NCBI GenBank assembly: GCA_902826835.1
Contig: CADEGH010000020.1
Coordinates: forward strand, 39,276 to 103,275
Length of the DNA: 64,000 nucleotides
DNA from: an uncultured bacterium
GTDB lineage: Bacteria > Planctomycetota > GCA-002687715
Direction of reading: 5' to 3'
The first letter of the stretch is position 1, and each line of letters begins with the position of its first letter. Of this stretch, positions 7,859-16,261 are shown one piece after another. The translations under genes were made by a program, and so were the position numbers. The notes under the pieces are model-generated. The model worked only from the letters and a program-made list of their open reading frames with translations, ran no database searches and was not told where the DNA came from.

Positions 7859-9037
7859 ATGCCCCTCCCGCTAACGGATTCCCTCGCTTCGTCCGACCGT
7901 CCGCGGGCGTGGGCCCGGATCGACCTGGACGCGTTTGCCGCGAATTTCCGCGTGGCCGCAAGCCGAGCACCGGCGGGGCGGCTCTTGGTCGTTCTCAAGG
8001 CCGATGGCTATGGCCACAGCGCCTCGATCCTCGCGCGTGCGGCTCTGTCAGCCGGCGCCGCGATGATGGGCGTGGGCGATTCCGGGGAAGCGCTCGAGTT
8101 GCGTCGGGCCGGAATCCGTGGGCCGATCCTGATTCTCGGGGCGCTCGCGCCGGGAGAGATTCCGGACATCGTGGCCGCGGACATCACTCCGGTCGTGCAC
8201 TCGGGCGGGCGGATTGCCGCGCTCGAACACGAAGCGGCGAGGCAGGGGAAGAGCGTCGGGGTTCATCTCAAAGTCGACACCGGGATGGGCCGTTTGGGCG
8301 CCCTGCCCGCCAAAGCGGTCGAACTCGCGGAGCGCCTCACCCACTCGCATTGGCTCCGCTTCGACGGACTCATGAGTCACCTCGCGCGCCACGAGGGCGA
8401 CCCCGCCAATCAGGAGCAAGCGCAGGGGCTCGCGGGACTCATGGCCGAGCTCGGTCGGCGAGGCCTCGTGCCGAGAGAGGTGCACTTGCGCAATTCGGCC
8501 GGTCTTTTGGACGAAGGCCTCGTGGTCCCGGGTGAGACCATGGCCCGCGCGGGGGCGATGCTGCTCGGGTTTTCGGGCTCCGGGCGCAAGCGTCCGGCAA
8601 GTCTCGCTCCCGTGCTCTCCCTGCACACCCAAATCGTCTTCATGAAGGATGTCCCGAAAGGAAGCCCCATCGGGTACGGCGGCGCCCACATCGTCCCGCG
8701 TCCGACGCGCCTTGGGGTGTTGTCCATCGGCTATGCCGACGGCGTGCGCAGTCGTGCCAACGGAAAGGGAATGGCGCTGGTGCGGGGCCAGCGCTGCCCC
8801 TTCCTGGGCCGAGTTTCCATGGACTACACGACCATCGACCTGACTGAAGTCGCGGGAGCGCAGGTAGGGGACACGGCAACTTTGATCGGGGGAGAGGGCG
8901 CGAGCGAACTGTCGGTCGAGGAAGTCGCCGAGCGAGCCGACGCCATCCCCTACGAAATCCTCTGCGGACTCGGGCGTCGCGTCGTCCGGGTCGTCGCGCG
9001 CACCCCGGAATTGCGAGCGATCGAATCGGGTCGATGA
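7859..9037 (+). CDS. alr: Alanine racemase
   Basis: This 392-residue PLP enzyme makes D-alanine for peptidoglycan. The PLP lysine is in VVLKADGYGH (about residues 45-54). Other family blocks are VHLKVDTGMGRLG, HLRNSAGLL and the C-terminal beta domain with PIGYGG, LSIGYADGVRS, GRVSMDYTTIDLT (the catalytic Tyr is expected in the GYADG loop), GDTATLIG and YEILCGLGRRVVRV. Length and domain order are normal. The stop overlaps the next ATG (ATGA). D-alanine synthesis together with GlmM and glycosyltransferase genes in this window indicates a peptidoglycan wall. Confidence 0.95.
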   Translation: MPLPLTDSLASSDRPRAWARIDLDAFAANFRVAASRAPAGRLLVVLKADGYGHSASILARAALSAGAAMMGVGDSGEALELRRAGIRGPILILGALAPGEIPDIVAADITPVVHSGGRIAALEHEAARQGKSVGVHLKVDTGMGRLGALPAKAVELAERLTHSHWLRFDGLMSHLARHEGDPANQEQAQGLAGLMAELGRRGLVPREVHLRNSAGLLDEGLVVPGETMARAGAMLLGFSGSGRKRPASLAPVLSLHTQIVFMKDVPKGSPIGYGGAHIVPRPTRLGVLSIGYADGVRSRANGKGMALVRGQRCPFLGRVSMDYTTIDLTEVAGAQVGDTATLIGGEGASELSVEEVAERADAIPYEILCGLGRRVVRVVARTPELRAIESGR

Positions 9038-9693
9038 ACCCCCATGGCCCCTCTTCTTTCGCTGAACTCGGCTGGGCCGTGGTCCCATCCCTGTTCACCG
9101 CACCCGAGTGTGACTCCTTGGGTTCCCTGCTCGAGCGCGATCGACCAGGCGTGCGACTGGATCGATCATTGCTGGATCTCGATTGGTGCCAGCAACTCGC
9201 GGCGCGTGTGCGTACGCATCCCGCCCTGGCGGCATTCCTTTTGCCGGAAATGGAGGCGCTTCAGGCTACGCTCTTCGCGAAAGACACAACCTCCAACTGG
9301 CTGGTGGCATTTCATCAAGACTTGAGCGTGCCTGTGGCCGGTCCAGGCTCGTGGCCGGGATCCACCGGGTGGTCGCAAAAGCAGGGTCGCTGGTTTGTCC
9401 AGCCGCCTCCCGCCTGGATGGACCGGCTCACCGCGGTACGGCTCCAGATCGACGAACCGGAGGCGAACAACGGAAGCCTCGTTGTCCTCTCCCGATCACA
9501 CCGGGAGGGCCGAATCGGAGACCAGCGGCGCCTGGACCTCGTGCGTCAGGGTGCGCCCGACGCGCCTCTGGTGCCCCGCGGAGGAGCACTCTTGATGCGT
9601 CCCCTCCTCCTTCATGCCTCTCCAAAGACCCGGAGCTCCGGACCCAGGCGGGTGATCCATTTCCTGTTTGCCCCACCCCGGCCGACAATCTGA
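9034..9693 (+). CDS. Phytanoyl-CoA dioxygenase (PhyH)-like Fe(II)/2-oxoglutarate oxygenase
   Basis: The protein has 219 residues and overlaps alr by 4 bp. It has the PhyH layout: N-terminal GWAVVPSLFTAPECDSL, the metal HxD motif in AFHQDLSV (about residues 90-97), the middle segment LTAVRLQIDEPEANNGSLVVL, the following SRSHREGRI, and the distal His/Arg pair in LLHASPKTRSSGPRRVIHF. With His, Asp and the distal His present, it is probably active on an unknown substrate. Coupling to alr suggests co-expression only. Confidence 0.78.
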   Translation: MNPHGPSSFAELGWAVVPSLFTAPECDSLGSLLERDRPGVRLDRSLLDLDWCQQLAARVRTHPALAAFLLPEMEALQATLFAKDTTSNWLVAFHQDLSVPVAGPGSWPGSTGWSQKQGRWFVQPPPAWMDRLTAVRLQIDEPEANNGSLVVLSRSHREGRIGDQRRLDLVRQGAPDAPLVPRGGALLMRPLLLHASPKTRSSGPRRVIHFLFAPPRPTI

Positions 9694-9957
9694 CTTGATG
9701 GAGCCTGGTCGATCGCGACTCCTGCTCACGATTTTCAATGAGGTAGGCTCGGACGAACGAGGCCCGGATTGAGTCGTTCGGGGCCAAAGGTGGTACCGAA
9801 CCGCTCGCGCACTACGATGCAGTTCCGTCGACCGAGAATTGGGGGGCTAACGGGGCTGCGACCGAGGGGCCTTCAGGTCTCTCGCCCCACGTCGCCGTAC
9901 GGTCCAGGCGGCGTGGTAAGAGGGAGGGCGATCAATTGGTCGGTTGGACGGTTTTTT
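9694..9957 (+). other. Non-coding gap before the antiporter gene
   Basis: The open frame of the antiporter extends back to 9769, but the protein-like sequence begins only at the ATG at 9958. The added N-terminus would be arginine-rich and not membrane-like. The interval holds no convincing promoter box or terminator. I looked for a c-di-AMP (ydaO-type) aptamer because a potassium transporter follows, and did not find its conserved blocks. Confidence 0.4.
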
Positions 9958-11760
9958 ATGCACTTTGATGCTTTTGCCAGCGTGGCGGTGATTGCGGCGG
10001 TCGCCGCAGTCTTGGTGTGGGTCCTCCAGAAGTTGGGGCAGTCCGCGATCATCGCGTACCTGCTTTTGGGGTTGATCCTCGGACCGTCGGGCCTGAATGC
10101 CGCCCAGAGCACCGAGAGTGTGCAGCACCTCTCGGAAGCGGGAATCATGTTCCTGCTCTTTTTTGTCGGGCTCGAGTTTCACCTCGACACCCTGAAGCGG
10201 ATGCTCGGCCTCGCGCTCGGGGGCACCGCGCTCCAGGTGGGAGCGACGGCGCTCACCATCGGAGGAATCGGCGTCCTCTTCGGTTGGCCGTTCGGCGCTT
10301 CTCTGCTTGCGGGCCTCTGCATCGGCTTGTCGTCCACCGCGATCGTGCTGAAAGCTTTCGAGGATCGGAAAGAGGGCGACTCCTACGAGGCGGAGACCTG
10401 CGTCGCGATCCTGATCGGTCAAGACCTGATCGCGCTCCTGGCCCTGGCGATTCTGCCGTTCATGCTCGGGGTTCCGAAAGAGGGCACGTTCGGCCTCAGT
10501 CCGACCCTCTCGCTCGGACTCATGCTCGTCGCGCTGCCGGCACTGTTTTTCGCCGTGCGTTGGCTCTTCCCGAAGCTGTTCACGCGCGCGGCGGTCTCGC
10601 GGAGCCCCGAGGTGTTTGCCCTCGCCAGCTTGGCGGGCTGCCTCGTCGTCGCCGTCGCCAGCCGTGAACTCGGAGCGAGCCTCGCGCTCGGAGCCTTCCT
10701 CGGCGGGCTCGTGTTTGCTGACACTCCCTTCTCCCACCAGATCCGGGCCGACCTCGCGGTGTTCAAGAACCTCGCGCTCGGCTTCTTCTTCGTCACGGTG
10801 GGGATGTTGCTCGATCTCAACTACTTGAAGGCGAACATCCTGCCGCTTTTGCTCGGGCTCGCGGTGGTGATCACCGTGAAAACCGCGGTGACCGCGGGCG
10901 CCGTGCGCGCCTTTCGGGTGCCCGCGAGCGTTGCGGTCGCGGTGGGAATCGCCCTGTCCCAAATCTCGGAGTTTGCGCTCGTTCTATCGGCCCTCGGCAA
11001 AGGCAACGTGTTGAGCAGCGACCAGTTCCAATATCTGAGCGCGCTCACGGTCCTGACGATGCTCGTGGCTCCCTTCCTCGTGGCCCGCGCGCGCCCCTTG
11101 GGTCGAAGCTTGACTGGACTCGGGAGGTCCGCGGAGCCGGTGTTCGATCACGCCCAGGTCCTGAAGGAGCACGGCGAGGTCGGCGACATCGCGGGGCCGA
11201 AGGAAGCCAAGGCTCGCGCGGTGGTCGTGGGCTACGGGCCGGTGGGTCGAACCCTGTGCCGCATCCTGATTCGTTTCGGAGTGCAGCCTTGTGTGATCGA
11301 CCTCGCGGTGCCGACGATCGAAAAGCTGCGCAACCTCGGTCGCGAGGGTGTGTTCGGAGACGCGTCACGCCGCGAAGTGCAGATGGCGGCGGGAGTGCAA
11401 GAGGCGAAATTCCTCGCGATCACCCTGCCCGACTTTGCGAGCCGAGCTTCGATCATCGCGACGGCCCGGACTCTGAACCCGACGATCGCGATCATCAGCC
11501 GCGCTCGATACCTCACCGAGCGTACGCCCCTGGAAGGCGCGGGCGCCAATTTTGTCGCCGTCGAGGAGACCGAGGTCGCGTGTGAACTCGCGCGCCATCT
11601 TCTGCGCGGACTGAATGTCCCCGAAGAGAAGATGGAGCAGGAAGTCTCGCGCATCGCCGACGAAATCGTGAGCCGCAGCGGGTTCACCCGCATGATGACG
11701 GTTCCGATCGGTCTGGGCACGACGACCCGCCGGCAACTGCAGCCACCCGAATCCCGGTAG
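9958..11760 (+). CDS. CPA2-family cation:proton antiporter with TrkA-N (RCK) domain, KefB/YbaL type
   Basis: The 600-residue protein starts at the ATG at 9958, just before the first membrane helix. About 12 hydrophobic segments make up residues 5-390, with family blocks YLLLGLILGPSGL, LSEAGIMFLLFFVGLEF and ASLALGAFLGGLVFADT. From about residue 420 a cytoplasmic RCK-N Rossmann domain begins (ARAVVVGYGPVGRTLC with GxGxxG, then VIDL), and FGDASRREVQMAAG and FLAITLPDF are typical of TrkA-N. Such proteins exchange K+ (or Na+) for H+ and are gated by nucleotides or thiols. The gene is monocistronic. The c-di-AMP synthase in this window makes regulation by that messenger conceivable, but nothing here shows it. 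Confidence 0.88.
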   Translation: MHFDAFASVAVIAAVAAVLVWVLQKLGQSAIIAYLLLGLILGPSGLNAAQSTESVQHLSEAGIMFLLFFVGLEFHLDTLKRMLGLALGGTALQVGATALTIGGIGVLFGWPFGASLLAGLCIGLSSTAIVLKAFEDRKEGDSYEAETCVAILIGQDLIALLALAILPFMLGVPKEGTFGLSPTLSLGLMLVALPALFFAVRWLFPKLFTRAAVSRSPEVFALASLAGCLVVAVASRELGASLALGAFLGGLVFADTPFSHQIRADLAVFKNLALGFFFVTVGMLLDLNYLKANILPLLLGLAVVITVKTAVTAGAVRAFRVPASVAVAVGIALSQISEFALVLSALGKGNVLSSDQFQYLSALTVLTMLVAPFLVARARPLGRSLTGLGRSAEPVFDHAQVLKEHGEVGDIAGPKEAKARAVVVGYGPVGRTLCRILIRFGVQPCVIDLAVPTIEKLRNLGREGVFGDASRREVQMAAGVQEAKFLAITLPDFASRASIIATARTLNPTIAIISRARYLTERTPLEGAGANFVAVEETEVACELARHLLRGLNVPEEKMEQEVSRIADEIVSRSGFTRMMTVPIGLGTTTRRQLQPPESR

Positions 11761-11945
11761 CGCCGAGTGGTGGAGAGGCTCATTCAGCGCGAACGCGGAG
11801 CCAGCCGCCGAAAAGCTCTTCCAAGGTGCGGGATTGACCGCGTCGCCTGCCTCGATTCCGCTCGAGTGGTCGCCTGAAGGCCGGGCCGTCCCTCGGCCGA
11901 AGGGAAGTTGGTGCGATCGCTCCCGATCGAACCTTCGGGGCGTGA

Positions 11946-11951
11946 TAGGTT
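11946..11951 (+). promoter_or_regulatory. Extended -10 box upstream of the glycosyltransferase operon
   Basis: TGATAGGTT precedes ATG 11959 by seven bases, the same geometry as the folP box. That ATG, however, starts only a two-codon frame (Met-Gly-stop). The glycosyltransferase ATG is 48 bp further on, in the same frame. The transcript would therefore begin with a minimal upstream ORF. Confidence 0.35.
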
Positions 11952-12006
11952 CGGGGCGATGGGTTGATCGTCGCTCCGTTCGGGAAGTCCTGCGAGTGTT
12001 TGCCCC

Positions 12007-13482
12007 ATGGCTACGTCCGCCAACTTGATTGCTCCCGGCACGGTCGGCCGATCGCGCTGGTGCGCCTTTTGGGCGCTGATTCTCGGCGTGCTCGCCCTTC
12101 ACGCAGTGGGTGCGGTGGTGGTACGGATTGCGACCGAGGCGCTGGGAAAATCGAAGTCGGTAGCCACCATATTGGGGCTGGGCGCCTCCGCCGGGGTCCT
12201 GGTGCTCGGGCTGGTTGCCCGCGGGCCGCTGGCCCGGATTCTCGATGGGCTGGTGCAGGGCCTCGGAGGCTTGGATCGGCGCCGTGTTTGGTGGGCGGCC
12301 CTGCTCGCAGGAATCGGGATTCGCCTCGGGTACGGTCTCCTCTTTCCGGCTCCGCAGACTTCGGATGCCGCGACCTACGTGGCACTGGCCGAGGGAATGG
12401 CTACGAAGGGTGTGTTCGAGGTAGGAGGGAACGCGGCTTATTGGCCGCCGGGATTTCCCCTCTTCCTCTTCCCGTTCGCCAAGACAGTGGGTTTGGGTTC
12501 CGGAATGATCCTCGCGATCAACCTCCTGCTCTACTTCGGCGCACACGTGTTCGTCGGTCGATTGGCGGCGATGTCCAGGTTCGGCGCCGCCCCGAATTTG
12601 GTCCTGCTTCTGCTCGCGCTTTGGCCGGGCTACTGGACGGGTGCTGCCCTTGCGAGCAAGGAACATCTCCTGCTCGTGCTCCTGCCGCTCCTGATCTGGT
12701 GGTGGCTGCTCGACAACTCTTGGACTCGCAGTGTCTGGCCCTTCTTGGCCGGACTGGCGCTGGGCTTCGCGTGCCTCACCCAACCATCGCAGCTCCTGTT
12801 TTTCACCGCTTTGTTCGCAGTCGACCTGGTTCGGCGTATTCCGCTTCGCGTCAGCCTCGTACGGCTCGCCGCGCTCTTTTTGGGCATGGCAATCGTCATC
12901 AGTCCGTGGACCCTGCGCAATCGCGAGGTGTTCGGCCAGACGGTGCTGATTGCCACGAACGGCGGTTCGAATTTCTATCGCGCGAACAACCCGCTTGCGC
13001 ATGGCGGCTTCATGGAGCGTGGCGAAGTCGATCTCGCTCCGCTCTCCGAGCTCGAGTCCGATCGCGAGGGGTTCAAGCTAGGCAAGCAGTGGGTGCGAGA
13101 CAACCCGGCCGACTTCGCGAAGCTCTCCCTCTGGAAGCAAGTGCTCTTCATGGGGGATGACGCCGCCAGTCCGTTCTTCGTGCTCAAACGCGGGCTCGGC
13201 ATCGAAGGCATGCAGTACAACGCGTTCAAGCTGCTCTGCACCGGAGTTTGGTGGGCGACCTGGGTGCTCCTCCTCTTCGGCCTTCTCCGCAAGGATCGCG
13301 CCCCGCTCGAGCCCATGGCGGCGATGGCGACGATCACCTTCGCCTACTTCTTCAGCCTGCATTCGGTCTTCGAATCCTCCGCCAAGTACCACCAACCGGC
13401 CTGGCCGTTTCTCCTGCTCGCCCTCGGATCCGTGCTGGCATCGGGGCGGTCGCTCATGAAGCGGGAGAAGGCATCGTCGTGA
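12007..13482 (+). CDS. GT39/ArnT-like membrane glycosyltransferase
   Basis: The 491-residue product has about 11 membrane segments. The first periplasmic loop follows the first helices and contains PAPQTSDAATYVALAEGMA, where the acidic residue is the likely catalytic Asp of GT-C enzymes. AAYWPPGFPLFLFPFA matches the PPLYP-type motif of dolichyl- or polyprenyl-phosphate-mannose transferases. The later segment ISPWTLRNREVFG is also typical of this family. It would transfer a sugar from a polyprenyl phosphate donor outside the membrane. The following GtrA and GT2 genes, coupled by 4-bp overlaps, could make and flip that donor. Confidence 0.8.
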   Translation: MATSANLIAPGTVGRSRWCAFWALILGVLALHAVGAVVVRIATEALGKSKSVATILGLGASAGVLVLGLVARGPLARILDGLVQGLGGLDRRRVWWAALLAGIGIRLGYGLLFPAPQTSDAATYVALAEGMATKGVFEVGGNAAYWPPGFPLFLFPFAKTVGLGSGMILAINLLLYFGAHVFVGRLAAMSRFGAAPNLVLLLLALWPGYWTGAALASKEHLLLVLLPLLIWWWLLDNSWTRSVWPFLAGLALGFACLTQPSQLLFFTALFAVDLVRRIPLRVSLVRLAALFLGMAIVISPWTLRNREVFGQTVLIATNGGSNFYRANNPLAHGGFMERGEVDLAPLSELESDREGFKLGKQWVRDNPADFAKLSLWKQVLFMGDDAASPFFVLKRGLGIEGMQYNAFKLLCTGVWWATWVLLLFGLLRKDRAPLEPMAAMATITFAYFFSLHSVFESSAKYHQPAWPFLLLALGSVLASGRSLMKREKASS

Positions 13483-13916
13483 ACGGGCTTCCGGGTTGGT
13501 TGCGCAAGGTCGTGTCGTTCCTCGGAGTGGGGGCGTTTGCCACCGGACTCCAGTGGGCGATTCTCGGCCTCTTGACCGAGACCGGCCTCGCGTCGGAGGT
13601 GGTCGCCTCCACCATCGGATTTGCCCTGTCCGCGTTCGTCAATTACCTGCTTAATCGAAAACTGACGTTCGCCTCGAACCTGCCTCATCGGGTCGCGGCG
13701 CCGCGCTTCGCCGCCGTCGCCCTCGGCGGGTTGATTCTGAATGCGTCCCTCGTGTGGCTCTGTGCGGACAGGCTCGGTTGGCACTGGGTGTTCGCGCAGG
13801 GCGTGGCGACGGCGGGCGTGCTCGCTTCGAATTTTGTCGCCCACTCGCTTTGGACCTTCCGCCACCAGCCAAAAACCCCGGCTTTGCTTCCGCGAGCCTC
13901 GGAGAGCGTGACTTGA
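13479..13916 (+). CDS. GtrA-family membrane protein
   Basis: The GTG start overlaps the TGA of the preceding gene, giving 145 residues. Four hydrophobic helices and the family pattern are visible: KVVSFLGVGAFATGLQWAIL, then GFALSAFVNYLLNRKLTFAS (the NYxLNRxxTF signature) and a last helix ending SNFVAHSLWTF. GtrA proteins are thought to flip polyprenyl-phosphate-linked sugars across the membrane. Here the gene sits exactly between a membrane GT39-like transferase and the GT2 enzyme expected to charge the carrier. Confidence 0.86.
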   Translation: MNGLPGWLRKVVSFLGVGAFATGLQWAILGLLTETGLASEVVASTIGFALSAFVNYLLNRKLTFASNLPHRVAAPRFAAVALGGLILNASLVWLCADRLGWHWVFAQGVATAGVLASNFVAHSLWTFRHQPKTPALLPRASESVT

Positions 13917-14845
13917 GACTCGGAATCGTGGTTCCCTGCTACAACGAACAGGAAGTGCTGCCGGAGACCGTCAGGCGGCTCGAGGCGGTGCTGGCCGATT
14001 TGGTCGCTGCCGGGCTCGTGAGCGACGACTCGCAGGCGTGGTTCGTGGACGACGGCAGTCGCGACAAGACTTGGGAACTCATCGAGTCGATCGCGAAGTC
14101 CAATCGACGCTTCCGCGGAATCAAGCTGAGCCGCAACCAAGGTCACCAGCGGGCCCTCCTCGCCGGCCTGATGACCGCCGAAGGGGACGCGCTCGTGAGC
14201 ATCGACGCGGACCTGCAAGACGACACCGCGGTGATCCGCACCATGGTCGAGCGCCACCTCGAAGGATTCGAAATCGTCTATGGCGTGCGCAAGGCGCGGA
14301 CCACCGACACCTTCTTCAAACGATTCACTGCCGAGGGTTACTACAAGCTTCTCGGTGTGTTCGGCGTCGATGTGGTCTTCAATCATGCCGACTTCCGCTT
14401 GATGAGTCGGCGTGCCTTGGACGCGATGGCGGAGTTCTCCGAAGTCAATTTGTTCCTGCGTGGCATCGTGCCGTTACTCGGGTTCCGCCGCACCGAAGTG
14501 CCGTACGATCGTGCCGAGCGCTTCGCTGGAGAGTCCAAGTATCCGCTGCGCAAGATGCTCTCGTTCGCGTGGGAGGGCATCACGTCCTTTTCGGCGATGC
14601 CTTTGCGCTTGATCTCGTCGCTCGGCATCCTCGTCTTCCTCGCGAGCCTCGGCGTGACGCTGTGGATTCTCTACACGCGTTTCTTCACGAAGGCCGCGGT
14701 GCCGGGCTGGGCGTCCATCGTCTTGCCCATTGTCATGTTGGGCGGGCTCCAACTCCTCGCGATCGGCATCGTGGGCCAGTACGTCGCCAAGATTTATCTC
14801 GAGACCAAACGCCGACCGCGCTACTTCGTCGATCGGGTGGTGTGA
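13913..14845 (+). CDS. GT2 polyprenyl-phosphate glycosyltransferase (GtrB/DPM1-like)
   Basis: The TTG start overlaps the gtrA-like stop. The 310 residues begin with RLGIVVPCYNEQEVLPETV, followed by FVDDGSRDKTWELI (nucleotide and metal binding), SRNQGHQRALLAG and SIDADLQDD with the DxD-type acidic site. Two C-terminal membrane helices (about residues 225-245 and 265-285) follow the amphipathic region. The closing segment GIVGQYVAKIYLETKRRPRYF is diagnostic of the GtrB family. The enzyme moves a nucleotide-sugar residue onto undecaprenyl phosphate. It forms a translationally coupled trio with the GtrA-like and GT39-like genes. Confidence 0.9.
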   Translation: MRLGIVVPCYNEQEVLPETVRRLEAVLADLVAAGLVSDDSQAWFVDDGSRDKTWELIESIAKSNRRFRGIKLSRNQGHQRALLAGLMTAEGDALVSIDADLQDDTAVIRTMVERHLEGFEIVYGVRKARTTDTFFKRFTAEGYYKLLGVFGVDVVFNHADFRLMSRRALDAMAEFSEVNLFLRGIVPLLGFRRTEVPYDRAERFAGESKYPLRKMLSFAWEGITSFSAMPLRLISSLGILVFLASLGVTLWILYTRFFTKAAVPGWASIVLPIVMLGGLQLLAIGIVGQYVAKIYLETKRRPRYFVDRVV

Positions 14846-14854
14846 GGTCGGCGC

Positions 14855-16261
14855 TCAGGGCAGGCGCAGGGTCACCGCCGTAGTCGTGGATACCGCCAGG
14901 TTGCGATCGATGGTCGCGGCCTGCAAGTAGACGTCCAGATTCAGCCCGGGCGCGGGTGCGTCGAACTGCAGATTGGCGAATCCATAGACGTCGGCGGTGC
15001 CGGTCGCCAAGGGAAACCATGGATCGGCAAGGGCTAGGCCGTAGTGGCCTGGCGTGGTGACGGCGAGCGAAATGCCGAGGTGGAACGGCGCCGCGGACTC
15101 CAGTCCGGCGAGGGTCACTTGGCAAAAGGGTGGGACCAGCCGCACGCGCAGAGACTCGTTCAGCCAGGGAAAGCGTCCGATTTCCAAAACACGACTCTGG
15201 CCTTGCAGCGTAGCCCACACGCTGCGCCGGTCGGGAGACCACAGGATGTCGTTGGGGTTGCTGCCGGCACCCGTGGGGACGGCGGCCAAAACCGCCGCGT
15301 GCGGCAGGTCGACGAACAGCACTCGATCCGCATCGAGCGCGGCCACGACGGCGAGGCGCCCGGTTGGATCCACGCCGAGCCCGTGCACATTCGAGCCCGA
15401 GTTCGGACCGAGGGGGATCGACCGCAGTGGCAGAAGTCCGGTCGGGTCCAGCTCCAGGAGCATCGGCGGAAGGGTGCCCGCCACGAGCATCAGCACATTG
15501 CCGTTGGGCAGCAGCGCGCAATCAGCGCCGGTGGCGTAGAGCCCGTTTTGAGGCGGCAGTAGCGGACTCGTGATTTGTAGCGCCAGCGTAGGTGCCGTGG
15601 AAACGCGCAGCGCGAGGGCGGTGGAGCCGAGGCCGCCAGGCAGATAGGTCGCGCTCGGAATCACGAAGTCGCCGTTCGGGAGGGCGCACGGGCGGGCGTG
15701 TCCGTCAGGGATGATGAGGGTGCCGATCACCGTCCCGAAGGCCGGGCTCGCCGGGTCTGTGTCCAAAAGAAAGGTGTGGCCACATCCGCCGAGGGTCGTG
15801 ACGAGGACTCGTCGCTCATCGAGGGAGGCCGCGAGCCCGAACGGGAACACGCTCGAGAAGGGTGGGCAGAGTCCGAACACCACCAATTGCAGCAGTTGGA
15901 GGTTGGGACCCAGGATGCGGACTTCGCTGGAACTGCTGCAGGTCACGAGAATGTGCCTCGTGTTGCCGCTGGCGTCGCGCAGCACGACGATATCCTCGGG
16001 GAAGTATCCGACTTGGGTTTCGGCCACGACGCTGCGGGTGCGGAGGTCGACCTTCACCAGGCGGCGGTTGTTCTGCGAGGTGAGGCCGTAGTTGCCGCAT
16101 ACCGCGACGTAGGCATGGCGTCCGTCCGGGTCCAAAGTCATCCCGAAGGAATAGTCGGGGCGGGGATTCGCGTCGGCGAGCGGGATCTCGCCGATCGGAG
16201 ATTGCGCCGTCAAGCTCGCGCTCAGGAGCCAGAGGCCGACGATATTTCGAGACTGGCTCAT
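14855..16261 (-). CDS. Secreted YncE-like beta-propeller protein, second gene of the B12-riboswitch operon
   Basis: The product has 468 residues with an N-terminal signal peptide ending near SLTAQS. The middle is a string of propeller blades with repeating SFGMTLDPDGRHAYVAVCG-like strands, LFVDLP-type strands and WSPDRRSVWATL, as in YncE/lactonase folds. The last about 90 residues form a separate beta-rich module (HLGISLAVTTPGHYGLAL to DVYLQAATID) seen in other secreted proteins here. The start overlaps the preceding gene's stop (ATGA), so it lies under the same cobalamin riboswitch. In Bacteroidetes the surface B12-binding protein BtuG is a YncE-like propeller. A comparable role is inferred from fold and regulation, without a sequence comparison. 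Confidence 0.65.
   Translation of the reverse strand: MSQSRNIVGLWLLSASLTAQSPIGEIPLADANPRPDYSFGMTLDPDGRHAYVAVCGNYGLTSQNNRRLVKVDLRTRSVVAETQVGYFPEDIVVLRDASGNTRHILVTCSSSSEVRILGPNLQLLQLVVFGLCPPFSSVFPFGLAASLDERRVLVTTLGGCGHTFLLDTDPASPAFGTVIGTLIIPDGHARPCALPNGDFVIPSATYLPGGLGSTALALRVSTAPTLALQITSPLLPPQNGLYATGADCALLPNGNVLMLVAGTLPPMLLELDPTGLLPLRSIPLGPNSGSNVHGLGVDPTGRLAVVAALDADRVLFVDLPHAAVLAAVPTGAGSNPNDILWSPDRRSVWATLQGQSRVLEIGRFPWLNESLRVRLVPPFCQVTLAGLESAAPFHLGISLAVTTPGHYGLALADPWFPLATGTADVYGFANLQFDAPAPGLNLDVYLQAATIDRNLAVSTTTAVTLRLP

Noticed and set aside
9694..9957. c-di-AMP (ydaO/yuaA) riboswitch before the K+-type antiporter
   Set aside because: The conserved blocks of that aptamer were looked for, because cdaA is nearby and the target gene fits, but they are not present in order. 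Only a short GGCTAAC resemblance was seen.
11365..13002. Long minus-strand frame across the antiporter 3' end and the GT39-like gene
   Set aside because: It crosses two real genes and an intergenic gap, is Arg/Gln/Glu-rich and has no domain pattern.
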